A DNA stretch of 64,000 nt. Source: Galbitalea sp036271795. Its GTDB lineage: Bacteria; Actinomycetota; Actinomycetes; Actinomycetales; Microbacteriaceae. Below, in pieces: positions 1 to 7,511 of this stretch (position 1 is the first letter of the stretch; each line of letters opens with the position of its first letter). The notes beneath the pieces were generated by a model that saw only the letters and a program-made list of their open reading frames with translations, was not told the DNA's origin and made no database searches. The stretch spans positions 1 to 64,000 of the forward strand of contig DATAZY010000002.1 of NCBI GenBank assembly GCA_036271795.1. Direction: 5' to 3'. The translations under genes and the position numbers were made by a program.

Positions 1-147
1 CAGGAGTCGCCAGAGGTTTCTCCGATCACGAAGCCCGAGCGTCCCGAGGTCGCAGCTTCTGCATTCGCCTCAATGGGAATCGTCGACCGCACGGATGTCA
101 CGGGCCCGGACCTCGACGAGGCTCTCCGCCGCCGTCGAGCCGGCTAG
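1..147 (+). CDS. C-terminal end of an unidentified protein (cut by window start)
   Basis: An open frame runs from the first base to a TAG at 145-147 and gives 48 residues ending in EALRRRRAG. The visible part is hydrophilic, rich in Pro, Glu and Arg, with no membrane segment or recognisable domain. Codon use matches the rest of the chromosome, so I take it as the tail of a real gene that begins upstream of the window. The palindromic repeat at 175-217 follows it directly and could end its transcript. I do not recognise the family. Confidence 0.6.
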   Translation, partial: QESPEVSPITKPERPEVAASAFASMGIVDRTDVTGPDLDEALRRRRAG

Positions 148-174
148 CCCGCGGACCGGATCGATCGCACTCGA

Positions 175-217
175 TGGTCGAGTACGCCGAAGGGCGTATC
201 GAGACCCAGGTTTCGAC
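175..217. repeat. REP-like palindromic element
   Basis: The element contains a perfect stem TACGCC/GGCGTA (183-188 with 193-198) around a GAAG loop, flanked by GGTC and GACC arms, and is followed by GGTTTCGAC. It resembles the dispersed 'GGTCTCGATACGCC' palindromes I associate with Microbacteriaceae genomes (recalled, not checked). No second copy was seen in this window. It sits between the end of the first gene and tRNA-Ala and may act as a terminator or as a repetitive extragenic palindrome. Confidence 0.5.
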
Positions 218-256
218 GCCCCACTCCCAAGCTGATAACGTAGCTACGCAGTAAAC

Positions 257-329
257 GGGCCCTTGGCGCAGTTGGTAGCGCGCCTCGTTCGCATCGAGGA
301 GGTCAGGAGTTCGAATCTCCTAGGGTCCA
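257..329 (+). tRNA. tRNA-Ala, anticodon CGC
   Basis: A complete 73-nt cloverleaf. The acceptor stem GGGCCCT (257-263) pairs with AGGGTCC (322-328) with one G-U. The D stem is GCGC/GCGC with loop AGTTGGTA. The anticodon stem is CCTCG/CGAGG with loop TTCGCAT, giving anticodon CGC, which reads the alanine codon GCG. The T arm carries GTTCGAATC, and the discriminator base is A329. CCA is not encoded. A terminator hairpin follows at 338-374, so this is a single-tRNA unit. Two degenerate copies of its 3' end lie downstream at 529-562 and 2892-2925. Confidence 0.95.
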
Positions 330-337
330 CTGCACGA

Positions 338-374
338 AGACGCTCGACCGGTCGCCGGTCGGGCGTCTTTTTTC
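338..374 (+). terminator. Rho-independent terminator of tRNA-Ala
   Basis: AGACGC (338-343) pairs with GCGTCT (363-368), and CGACCG (345-350) pairs with CGGTCG (356-361), with one T-G pair between the two stems and a GTCG loop. A run of six T (368-373) follows. It lies 9 nt after the tRNA. Confidence 0.9.
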
Positions 375-528
375 TTGTGTACCGGAGATCACGGAGCGCG
401 GATGGTTCGCATCCCGTCCGCGGGTACCCGGCCGGCTCCGGCGCACTTGATCTTCCTCAATCGCTGGGTCGCGCGAGTAATGAGCAGGTCAACATCCGGC
501 TGTGGACATTAGTAGCGCCAGCTCTGGT

Positions 529-562
529 GTCAAGTTCGAACACTGCTGCCTCAGGTCCACTG
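529..562 (+). repeat. tRNA 3'-end-like repeat, copy 1
   Basis: This 34-bp sequence starts GTCAAGTTCGAACAC and ends CAGGTCCACTG. It matches a second copy at 2892-2925 at 29 of 34 positions, and all five differences are C/T transitions. Both copies resemble the T arm and acceptor end of the tRNA-Ala at 257-329 (GTTCGAA, then AGG-CCAC). A terminator hairpin follows at 570-603, as it does after the true tRNA. It may be an att-type remnant of an element that entered at the tRNA gene, or a decayed tRNA end. Confidence 0.5.
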
Positions 563-569
563 TGACACT

Positions 570-603
570 ACGCCCGGCGCGGCCGGCGCCGGGCGTCGTC
601 TTT
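570..603 (+). terminator. Terminator hairpin after tRNA-like repeat 1
   Basis: ACGCCCGGCGC (570-580) pairs perfectly with GCGCCGGGCGT (586-596) around a GGCCG loop, followed by CGTCTTTCT. No gene ends directly upstream other than the tRNA-like repeat, so it looks like a duplicated tRNA-plus-terminator end. Confidence 0.7.
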
Positions 604-644
604 CTACCGTGGATGTCGGAATCGTGCAGGAATGGTTGTAGTGA

Positions 645-881
645 TTGTTCCGCATCCTGACCGAGGCCCGCGTCGTGATCAACGGGTAGCTGGTGGAATA
701 CAGCGCGCTTCGCCCGCACCGCGGCCTGCGGAGGAAACTGCTGGCGGCCTTCGCTGCCGACAACCGAGAACAGTTGAAAGAGGCACAGCGACAGAGTGTT
801 GCGATAGTCACTAACGACACCCAATCTGGACCAAAACCTGGCAGCCACCGGGCTGCCAGAAAACGTCGAAAACCATACTGA
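645..881 (+). pseudogene. Relic of an IS3-type transposase C-terminus
   Basis: Read in one frame from 645, the sequence gives LFRILTEARVVING, then a stop at 687-689, then LVEYSALRPHRGLR. This corresponds to the end of an IS3-family OrfB integrase core (usually TEARVVIEDW-x-YNxxRPHSALG), where the last catalytic Glu lies just upstream. The frame then continues to 881 with a sequence unrelated to transposases. There is an in-frame stop, no start and no terminal inverted repeats that I can see, so the gene is dead. It supports past mobile-element activity beside tRNA-Ala. The rest of 375-1020 holds only the repeat and hairpin listed separately. Confidence 0.55.
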
Positions 882-1020
882 AAGTGGACCAGACGGTGGG
901 GGCTGGACAATCCAGACCACGGACGCGAGGTGGACATTCCAGTTTGATTAGTGACTATTTTCATCGACCCAAGCGCGATAGAGTTCGAGCGCTTCAGCAG
1001 ATCGCGACCAGGAAGAGTGA

Positions 1021-1863
1021 ATGGAGTGGGACATGAGGGTATCCGCACATGTCTCCCGATTGCGCGGTGCTCGTAATCCGACTTTGTCCGATGGATTCGA
1101 TGCACGAAGAGCGTCCGGACATATCGCAGAAATTCTCGCTATTTTCGCTGCGCTCGTCATTCCAGTTCTGTTCATCGCGGCCTCGCCTGAGTTTAAGTCC
1201 GCCATCTCCCTGATTCCGCAAGTGCATGGTTCACATTGGCTCCTGGTCGCGATCCTCCTCTTGTGTGCCGCCTTTATCGGCCTGGCTGCTGCGTCCATCG
1301 GTCTCCTTGGACTAGCCGGCGACGCCACGCGAAAGTCAGCACAAGTCCCATCCACGATGATCCTGTTTGCTGAGGCAACGTGCGGATTTATTGGATTGCT
1401 CTCAGCTGCGGAGCTTTACGGCAGCAGCTTGGGGAGCCACTATGTTGAGCGGGTTCTCATCTGCCTCGTCGCTGGCGTCGCGGCGCTCGGATGCATGATT
1501 GTCGCCTCTTTGCTGGTGGAAAGCTGGACCGCCTTGTCTTGGCGTGAACGGAACGCGTGGATCCACGACGGTGCTCACGGTACGCTCCACTTCTTCCTGA
1601 TCACATTTATCGCCCTCGCTCTGCTTGTGGGTGTGACCAGCTGGAAGATAGTGGACCGCGTCTCGCCGGGTGGGTCGTATCCGGTCTGGATCGCGATTGT
1701 TCTAACTGCGTTTGCAGGAGCGCTGTTGCCCCTGAGCATTGTTAGATCGTTGCCTCGAAGGAAAATATGGACAGGTCCCGTTCACGGCTTTGAGGCATAC
1801 ATATGCGGTCTCTTGCCGGCCGCGGTAGCCGCGGTCCTCATTATCGGGCTTCCGTTTGACTGA
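1021..1863 (+). CDS. Hypothetical multi-pass membrane protein (280 aa)
   Basis: The product has about seven hydrophobic segments, beginning with EILAIFAALVIPVLFIAA near residue 40 and ending near residue 275, with short polar loops. No domain is recognised. The start ATG at 1021 follows a purine-rich AGGAAGA (1011-1017) at close spacing; a second ATG at 1033 is possible. Base composition is clearly lower in GC than the genes after 4100, with many ATT, TTT and TTG codons, which suggests acquired DNA beside the tRNA. It is followed by two small genes, also of low GC. No function is proposed. Confidence 0.7.
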   Translation: MEWDMRVSAHVSRLRGARNPTLSDGFDARRASGHIAEILAIFAALVIPVLFIAASPEFKSAISLIPQVHGSHWLLVAILLLCAAFIGLAAASIGLLGLAGDATRKSAQVPSTMILFAEATCGFIGLLSAAELYGSSLGSHYVERVLICLVAGVAALGCMIVASLLVESWTALSWRERNAWIHDGAHGTLHFFLITFIALALLVGVTSWKIVDRVSPGGSYPVWIAIVLTAFAGALLPLSIVRSLPRRKIWTGPVHGFEAYICGLLPAAVAAVLIIGLPFD

Positions 1864-1988
1864 TCATTCGGTGTCTTATTTCCACGTGCTCTCTTCAATT
1901 AGAGTCGGCAACGTTGCCCTCATCATCCGCGAACTTAACTGTCGGCCAGACGCGTATTTGGGGCTGCTGAGGGTTTCATTTCCATCTG

Positions 1989-2273
1989 ATGTGGATTCGG
2001 GGTGCGGCTTCAGCCGGTGGAGTTGCCTATGTGGGCGTGACGAACGCAGGAAATGCGAGCGATCTGGCAGGGTGGTTCAATGTTCAAAGCTTCTCAGTGG
2101 GAGACGCGTGGATCAACTTCGGGGGTAGCCGCGCTGCGGGAGCAAACGGAATGTATGTCCAGCTATACGTAAATACCCCAGGAGTATCGGCTCTGCCCGT
2201 CAACTACACAAATATAAATACAATTACCCGGATCGCCGGACAGCAGTCAACCCGTTTTAGGACGAAGGACTGA
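1989..2273 (+). CDS. Small Gly/Asn-rich protein of unknown function
   Basis: A 94-residue frame starts at ATG 1989; the nearest upstream in-frame stop is at 1968, so it cannot extend far. The sequence is rich in Gly, Ala, Asn, Val and Tyr (for example YVGVTNAGNASDLAGW) and reads like a fragment of a beta-rich extracellular or surface protein. No signal peptide is present and no Shine-Dalgarno is obvious. It is immediately followed by the gene at 2277, whose ribosome site lies inside its last codons, which supports real translation of this frame. It could be the remaining 3' part of a larger gene. Confidence 0.45.
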   Translation: MWIRGAASAGGVAYVGVTNAGNASDLAGWFNVQSFSVGDAWINFGGSRAAGANGMYVQLYVNTPGVSALPVNYTNINTITRIAGQQSTRFRTKD

Positions 2274-2276
2274 TAT

Positions 2277-2549
2277 TTGCTGAATATTCGCGTACTCGAA
2301 ACTCCGGAGAGTCCCGCGTCCTTCCCTTGGATATTCGGAGGCGTCGGGATTCTCGCGCTGGCGGTGGGACTAGTCTTTGTCATTCGGCCTAGACAGGCTG
2401 GAGAAGCGTGGTGGAGAATCACCCAAGCTACACGACCGTATAGCGTCCCGAAGGTTCCTCTGGGCGTCAGTATTGGGATCGGGTGTTTGTTCCTGCTCGT
2501 CGGAGCAGCGATGCTGGGGTTCGCGTGGGTGTTCTTACACCAGCACTGA
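2277..2549 (+). CDS. Small two-TM membrane protein
   Basis: 90 residues starting at TTG 2277, three bases after the previous stop, with GAAGGA at 2264-2269 as ribosome site. Two hydrophobic spans are visible, about residues 17-36 and 62-86, separated by a polar loop with RPRQAGEAWWRIT. The Trp-Trp-Arg loop between two membrane spans recalls small DUF6199-type proteins, but the resemblance is weak and I do not assign it. The coupling to the gene at 1989 suggests the two are co-translated. Confidence 0.6.
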   Translation: MLNIRVLETPESPASFPWIFGGVGILALAVGLVFVIRPRQAGEAWWRITQATRPYSVPKVPLGVSIGIGCLFLLVGAAMLGFAWVFLHQH

Positions 2550-2891
2550 GGGACCGCAATGACTGACCCTCGCCCGGTGACGGTGTCTCGCGTGGGCAGT
2601 GAAGCGACCGGACAATGGACAGCGGTGTGCGGCCCCGTCTTTGGCCCATTCCTTGTGTTGGCACTTTGGTTCGAAAATCGTCGCACAGGCCATTGACGAC
2701 GTGGGGGCTCGAACGAGGTCGCGCAAAATTCGAACGCGACCGCCACTCGCCAACTCCTGAGCGGAACGATCGAAATGCGACAGCTTGAGTAACCCTAGGA
2801 GACAGTTCGAACTCTGCCCCCAATGAGCGCAGCAAATTGAAAATAGGCTGGTCAGTAGGACGTTTTGGAAAGCAGTCGCGATAACTGGGGG

Positions 2892-2925
2892 GTCAAGTTC
2901 GAACACCGTCGCCTTAGGCCCACTG
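2892..2925 (+). repeat. tRNA 3'-end-like repeat, copy 2
   Basis: Second copy of the 34-bp repeat at 529-562, differing only by five C/T transitions, in the same orientation, and again followed by a terminator hairpin. Together the two copies bracket the low-GC stretch that holds the transposase relic and the genes at 1021-2549. The ACTGCC after the repeat also resembles the ACTGCA that follows the true tRNA end at 329. Confidence 0.5.
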
Positions 2926-2928
2926 CCG

Positions 2929-2963
2929 GAACCCCCGATGCTCTCGCTTCGGGGGTTCTTTTC
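2929..2963 (+). terminator. Terminator hairpin after tRNA-like repeat 2
   Basis: GAACCCCCGA (2929-2938) pairs perfectly with TCGGGGGTTC (2949-2958), with a 10-nt loop and a following TTTT (2959-2962). It points rightward and lies between the low-GC stretch and the convergent gene at 3028. Confidence 0.75.
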
Positions 2964-3027
2964 TTGGTCAGCAAGTGTTTTTGCCTGACAAATCGCGAAT
3001 CAGTCGCACAGCGCCATGCGGCACGGT

Positions 3028-3966
3028 CTACGCGTCGGGTGGGTTGCCGCTGGTACCTGCGTAACCCGGGTCGATCGTTCGCGGCGCATTCCGAAAACTG
3101 ATGGTTTCGATTGTTTGGAACAGCCAGAAGATTGCGAAAAGAGCAAGCGCGACCGCCTCATCCGGAAGTATCGGCAGCTTCTGCAAGAACACGAAGACGA
3201 AGATGACGACGTTCAATCCCTCGCCTATCGCGACACCGATGTACGCGGCTCGCGCCCAGGCCTGAGGCGGCCCAATTCTGAAGCTCTGCACGTAGCCGTT
3301 GGCGTTGTAGTCGCTGGTGGGTGCTGCCGCGTTGAAAATGGCGACGACGCCGATAAGCAGGAAGAAGAGGCCCGCGGAGACGTAGTGGGCCCAACGCAGA
3401 AACACGCTCCTCTCCAGCGTCCAGCCGAACCAGACAAAGAACAACACGACCGCGAGTATCCCTGCCAACAGGAGGGTCGGCCCCCATGCGTTCGAGTGGA
3501 TCGCAGCGAGCACGATCAGGAGGACGATTGCCATGAGCCCAAGGATCAGGTATGTCCAGACACCGGTTGTCACGTCGGCCAGGTAGTGGGTAGGCACGCA
3601 GGAACCGGTGCCGCAGCCATCCGCAAGTCCGGGTATTGCTCCGTGTTTGAGCGGCGTGGGGACGAGTGCAATGATCGGCGCGAACATCGCCGCGATGCTC
3701 AGCAGTATTCGCCCCAATCCATTGCCGGCCAGGGCGATCAGCGTGATCGCCGCCGCGAATAGCGCGCCGACGAATGGCGTTCGCGCGCCGGTGTAGTAGT
3801 AGGCACTGATCGATCCGAGGGATACGTGCTGCGCCCATTCCGCGCCAACCGCGGCGAAGATAACGATCACGGTTCCGATGAGTGCGATTCTCAAATACCG
3901 GTACGTGCGAGTTACCGGGTCTGTCTTGCCACGCAATGCGTTTATTGGCGCCATTGCTGGGTCCAT
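3028..3966 (-). CDS. Multi-pass membrane protein of the SAYYYT type
   Basis: 312 residues with about eight hydrophobic segments. Near residues 52-69 it carries SAYYYTGARTPFVGAL, a motif I know from a family of uncharacterised bacterial membrane proteins (roughly 200-300 aa, distantly DUF998-like) in which the sequence lies in the first loop. There is no enzymatic motif that I recognise. The start ATG at 3966 is the first in frame; a second ATG 12 nt downstream is possible, and neither has a strong ribosome site. The gene is divergent from the lipoprotein gene at 4164. Role unknown. Confidence 0.75.
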   Translation of the reverse strand: MDPAMAPINALRGKTDPVTRTYRYLRIALIGTVIVIFAAVGAEWAQHVSLGSISAYYYTGARTPFVGALFAAAITLIALAGNGLGRILLSIAAMFAPIIALVPTPLKHGAIPGLADGCGTGSCVPTHYLADVTTGVWTYLILGLMAIVLLIVLAAIHSNAWGPTLLLAGILAVVLFFVWFGWTLERSVFLRWAHYVSAGLFFLLIGVVAIFNAAAPTSDYNANGYVQSFRIGPPQAWARAAYIGVAIGEGLNVVIFVFVFLQKLPILPDEAVALALFAIFWLFQTIETISFRNAPRTIDPGYAGTSGNPPDA

Positions 3967-4163
3967 TCGACGATCGGGTTGACCTCGAAGAAGGAGGTTG
4001 CCGCTCAGCGTAGACCCGTCGGTCCATGGGCGACAATAGAGAATTTCTCGATCTTGGGCGCGCTCGCTAGTGCGGCCGACGTCTTGGCCGCCGGCATTAC
4101 TCAGACGTTACGGACCGCCTCGTACCGTGGTCTCAGAACCTCAATCCGGGAAGAGAGCAGACC

Positions 4164-4688
4164 ATGAAATCCTTCGTACCGCTCGTAACAACATTTGCCC
4201 TGACAGCGGTCGCCCTGACCGGATGCGCCGCAGCGACCAGTTCGGGCGGCGCGGCCCCGACCGGGTCATCGGGTACATCCAATTCTTCGGCGCCGTCGGG
4301 TGGCCAGGACGGCGCGGTGAATGTGTGCGCGGCAATGCCCGCGGCAGCTGCATCGACGGCCGCCGGCGTCACCTTCACATCGGCAAAGGAGGATGACTCG
4401 ATCAAGGGCGTGTTCGAGTGCGACTATGCGACATCCGGGTACGGCTGGTCGATTGCCGTTTACCAGGCGCCGAACACGGAGAACCTGAACAGCCTCCTGC
4501 TCGATCTCGGCGGCGCGAGCAACTCGAAAGCTGTGAGCGGTGTCGGGGACAAGGCTTACGTCTCCCCGGTAGCCGTCGCCGCACAGTTCGGCAGTCGGCT
4601 CATCGAGGTGGGCAGCGCGAACAACAGCGCGAGCAACGAAGCCGGATACGAGTCGCTGGCGAAAGCAGCGATCGCCGCAGTTAAATAG
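4164..4688 (+). CDS. Secreted lipoprotein, unknown function
   Basis: 174 residues. The N-terminus has a short charged start (MKS), a hydrophobic core and a lipobox LTGC with Cys at about residue 21, so the product should be exported and lipid-anchored. A Ser/Gly/Thr-rich linker (residues 25-48) leads into a small domain with two cysteines, around VNVCAAM and FECDYA, that could form a disulfide. The layout resembles actinobacterial DUF3558-like lipoproteins, but I cannot confirm the family. A ribosome site GGGAAGAG precedes the ATG. Confidence 0.8.
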   Translation: MKSFVPLVTTFALTAVALTGCAAATSSGGAAPTGSSGTSNSSAPSGGQDGAVNVCAAMPAAAASTAAGVTFTSAKEDDSIKGVFECDYATSGYGWSIAVYQAPNTENLNSLLLDLGGASNSKAVSGVGDKAYVSPVAVAAQFGSRLIEVGSANNSASNEAGYESLAKAAIAAVK

Positions 4689-4719
4689 GGGTCGACCACA
4701 ATAAGCCGACCGAGGGCGG

Positions 4720-5442
4720 GTGAGCACCACGTACGCCGTCAGCCTGGTCCTGCTCTACCTTGCGATTTACTCGTTTATTGGATGGATCGTCGAAGTCCTC
4801 TGGGTCTTCGCCGGCACACAGCATCTGCAGAACCGCGGATTTCTGACCGGGCCGTTCCTGCCAATCTACGGGATCGGCGCGATCCTTCTGATCCTGTTCG
4901 TGGAGCCCTACGTCAAGAACCCGTTCCTTGTCTTCATGGCCAGCGTTGTCGTGACCAGCGTCCTCGAGTATTTGAGCAGCCTGATCCTCGACAAGCTCTT
5001 TCATATTTCCCTCTGGGACTACCACAACCGTCGCTTCAACCTGAACGGACGGATCTGCCTGCAGAACTCACTCGGGTTCGGGGCGCTCGGACTCCTTCTG
5101 GTCTATGTGCTTCAGCCCTTGTTCAGCACCTGGCTGAAGGCTCTCCCCGCGGATGCCGCGATCGCGATCGCATCGGTGCTTATGGGCATCCTGATCGTCG
5201 ATAGCGCGAATTCGATTCGGAGTCTCGCCAAGGTGCGGCCGGTTCTCGATGAACTGCACGGCACGCTCGCGGAAGCGCACACCGAGATCGAACAGCGCGC
5301 GGTGCGGATGCATCAGGCGAGGGCGGACAAGGAAGCCGCACGCCGCTCGGCCAGTCGGAGCACCATTGCGCGACTCGCACGGAACTTCCCCCGAGCGCGT
5401 TCCGTGCGGGCACCAAAGGATGTCCCGGCCGCCCGGTCGTAG
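4720..5442 (+). CDS. Putative ABC-transporter type IV (CmpB-like) membrane protein
   Basis: 240 residues from GTG 4720. Hydrophobic segments start at once (residues 5-30) and the loop after the first span holds NRGFLTGPFLPIYG (38-51), the signature of the CmpB / putative ABC-transporter type IV family (PF06541). About five membrane spans are followed by a charged helical tail from residue 175 (LAEAHTEIEQRAVRMHQARADKE), probably coiled coil in the cytoplasm. The family's function is not established. It is convergent with the hydrolase gene at 5448, with a shared GC-rich hairpin at the junction. Confidence 0.85.
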   Translation: MSTTYAVSLVLLYLAIYSFIGWIVEVLWVFAGTQHLQNRGFLTGPFLPIYGIGAILLILFVEPYVKNPFLVFMASVVVTSVLEYLSSLILDKLFHISLWDYHNRRFNLNGRICLQNSLGFGALGLLLVYVLQPLFSTWLKALPADAAIAIASVLMGILIVDSANSIRSLAKVRPVLDELHGTLAEAHTEIEQRAVRMHQARADKEAARRSASRSTIARLARNFPRARSVRAPKDVPAARS

Positions 5443-5459
5443 TCCGCTCAGGCGGCCGG
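5425..5459. terminator. Shared hairpin at a convergent gene junction
   Basis: CCGGCCGCC (5425-5433) and GGCGGCCGG (5451-5459) are a perfect 9-bp inverted repeat around a 17-nt loop that contains both stop codons of the convergent genes (4720-5442 and 5448-6212). There is no T run, so termination efficiency is uncertain. Confidence 0.4.
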
Positions 5460-6212
5460 CTTCAGCGTGTCATCCAGCAGAGCGAAGAGCTCCCTCCAGT
5501 GCCGCTCGGCGGCGACCTCGTCGTAGACGGGGAAGTCCGTCATCGTGAAACCGTGCCGCGCCCCCGTATAGACCTCAAGGCGATGGTCGACGCCGGCCTC
5601 GGTCAGCAACTCGTCCAGGCGCTCCGCCATCTCCGGCGGATAACCGTCGTCGTAGTCGGCACCTGCGACGTACACGCGTGCCGCGATATTGGGAACAACC
5701 CGCGAGGGGCTCAGTTCTGAGTCGGTCACGAGCCGCCCGCCGTGGAAGCTCGCCGCCGCGGCGACGCGGTCGGGGTAGGTTCCGGCAACGGTGATCGAGA
5801 TGCCGCCGCCCAGGCAGTAGCCGGTCGTTCCCACCTTCGTGCCGGCCACATCCGGCCTCGAAGCGAGGTAGTCGAGGAACACATGGCTATCCTCTGCGGC
5901 GCGCACATTATCCGTCGATCCCATGAGCGGTGCGAGAGCGGCCATCAGGTCTCCCGATGCGAACAGCTCCTTCGGGCTCAGCGGCGTATACGGCCCGGCG
6001 CGATAGTAAAGATCGGGCAGCAGCACGACATAGCCATGGTCGGCGAGGCGGCGCCCCATGTCGAGGAGCGCGGGCCGGATGCCGAGTCCGTCCATATAGA
6101 AGATGACCGCGGGGTGCGCTTCGTCGTCACCCGGGGTGAACACGTGGCAGATGCAGTCGCCGTCTCCAGTGCTGAGTGTGATCTCTTCTTCGCTCACCGT
6201 GCTACCGTCCAT
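5448..6212 (-). CDS. Dienelactone hydrolase family protein
   Basis: Alpha/beta hydrolase of the dienelactone hydrolase type. With ATG 6212 as start it is 254 aa, close to the family size. The nucleophile motif GYCLGG puts the catalytic Cys at about residue 133; ADYDDGYP near 187 supplies the acid, and GARHGFT near 220 the His, giving the Cys-Asp-His triad known in this family. It is cytoplasmic with no signal peptide. Starts at GTG 6239 and at the GTG 15 nt downstream of the ATG are also open, and none has a strong ribosome site. The natural substrate cannot be told from context. Confidence 0.88.
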   Translation of the reverse strand: MDGSTVSEEEITLSTGDGDCICHVFTPGDDEAHPAVIFYMDGLGIRPALLDMGRRLADHGYVVLLPDLYYRAGPYTPLSPKELFASGDLMAALAPLMGSTDNVRAAEDSHVFLDYLASRPDVAGTKVGTTGYCLGGGISITVAGTYPDRVAAAASFHGGRLVTDSELSPSRVVPNIAARVYVAGADYDDGYPPEMAERLDELLTEAGVDHRLEVYTGARHGFTMTDFPVYDEVAAERHWRELFALLDDTLKPAA

Positions 6213-6398
6213 CCGTGCATCTGATGCCGCTCTTGCCACAGCCTAAGTTCTGAGGTGTGGCTCGCAGTCGACTCATAGGCAACTCGCGGATCGCACGCAC
6301 ACCTTGTTTGCCGGCCACGGGCCGCCAGCCAACCCCAAGCAAAATGTGCGGGATCTGCGAGAAATATCGTCGAGATCGGTCAGCGACGTGATGGTGGA

Positions 6399-6593
6399 CT
6401 AGCGCCCCGCGTCTCTGGGCTTTGTTATACCCGACGCACTTGCGGGGGGTTTAGGGGTATCGACCCGGGGCGCCGGTCGAGGCGTGGCCGTTGGACGACC
6501 TGACTTTTGCAGGGGTCCCACGGCACCCTCGCGCTGGCTATTCTTGCCCCCAGTTGAACCGAACTGCCCGCTACGCGGACTCGCATTCGCCAT
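6399..6593 (-). CDS. Small basic, Pro/Gly-rich hypothetical protein
   Basis: 64 residues from ATG 6593. A good ribosome site (ACAGGAG) lies at the end of the upstream gene, whose TGA at 6598-6600 is only 4 nt from this start, so the two genes are translationally coupled. The sequence is low in complexity, rich in Pro, Arg, Gly and Ser, with no hydrophobic segment, and probably disordered. I do not recognise it. Its fixed position behind a DUF6338 protein could mean a functional pair. Confidence 0.6.
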   Translation of the reverse strand: MANASPRSGQFGSTGGKNSQREGAVGPLQKSGRPTATPRPAPRVDTPKPPASASGITKPRDAGR

Positions 6594-6597
6594 GATG

Positions 6598-7269
6598 TCA
6601 CTCCTGTCCAGGCTCGTCGGCCAACCATTCGACCACGTAGTCGTCACGGATACTCAACCACACGCCCGAGCTTGACGGAACTCTCTCGCCAAAGCTGCCG
6701 TCTTCTTTGACAACGTACTGATCTTCGATGAATAAATCGCGCGGTTCCGGATAGGTGCTGAAGTATGAGCCATCGGCAAACCTGCCACCCACCCATTGAC
6801 CGGGTGCGATGCGCACTCGTACCCATCCAGCGGGGGCTGTCGTCGTTGCGTAATCCCAAGCGTTTGGAACAGTTTGATAATTCGAAGATGTCAGACGTGA
6901 TCTCAACTGTGTCGCTAGTCGATAGACCGGTCGCAAGAAGGGAACGTCCCCATGAATCAGCCACGCCAAAACAAGGGGAATAATCGCCGCGCAAAGAAAA
7001 TATGTCGCTGATATCGCAAGCGCGTTTGTGAGAAGGTAATGAACGGGATGAGGCTCTGCATCTTCGAGTGGACGAGCCAGGACCACGAAATACACAGCGT
7101 CTAACAAAACGCTCACGACGAGCGCCTGCACGATTCTCGATGCTACCGAGCGATCTCCTTCCAAGTAACCGCGAAGTCGCGACCTGGTCGTTGCATAGAC
7201 AAGCCCGGGTACAACTAGTGCGACAAAGGCGAGTACTTCGAATGCGCTATCCGGAAGATCTAGTTCCAC
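6598..7269 (-). CDS. DUF6338 family membrane-associated protein
   Basis: 223 residues from GTG 7269, preceded by AGGAAGG. Three to four hydrophobic segments occupy the N-terminal half (about residues 10-27, 45-65, 80-105). The C-terminal half is soluble and reads AWDYATT, WVRVRIAPGQWVGG, SYFSTYPEPRDLFIEDQYVV, which is the typical DUF6338 pattern. The function of the family is unknown; it occurs in scattered accessory settings. GC content is lower than in neighbouring genes, which suggests acquisition. The small basic protein at 6399 is coupled to it. Confidence 0.8.
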   Translation of the reverse strand: MELDLPDSAFEVLAFVALVVPGLVYATTRSRLRGYLEGDRSVASRIVQALVVSVLLDAVYFVVLARPLEDAEPHPVHYLLTNALAISATYFLCAAIIPLVLAWLIHGDVPFLRPVYRLATQLRSRLTSSNYQTVPNAWDYATTTAPAGWVRVRIAPGQWVGGRFADGSYFSTYPEPRDLFIEDQYVVKEDGSFGERVPSSSGVWLSIRDDYVVEWLADEPGQE

Positions 7270-7511
7270 GGGCCTTCCTCTCCAGTGCTGTCAAAGGAAT
7301 CTCCTGTACCAGCGCATCTCGCCGATGATCTCAGCCTTGTGTTCGACTGCGTGTCGTGGCGAGCGGCAACCTCGCCGGTACTGACGCCCATGATAGAGAA
7401 CGGGGCGACCTGCGGAGACGCCTATCAACAGCACATCCGTTAATTGATCGTGTCCTGCCGCAGAGCGCCAAGGCCTGCGGCCCTGGCGTCGTCCGGCGTA
7501 GCGTTACTCGG

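Larger units (their letters stand above)
2550..3027. other. Non-coding, degraded region
   Basis: No convincing gene is seen in this 478-bp stretch. All open frames here are short and lack ribosome sites. Its only recognisable elements are the second tRNA-like repeat (2892-2925) and a terminator hairpin (2929-2963). Composition is less GC-rich than the flanking core genes, consistent with the edge of an acquired and decaying segment. Confidence 0.5.

Noticed and set aside
263..565. Open frame starting inside tRNA-Ala
   Set aside because: It reads through the tRNA and its terminator hairpin and has no protein-like features.
1856..2128. 90-codon plus-strand frame overlapping the end of the 1021 gene
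   Set aside because: Cys/Arg-rich and lacks a ribosome site; the frame at 1989 overlapping it has a more protein-like composition and is coupled to 2277.
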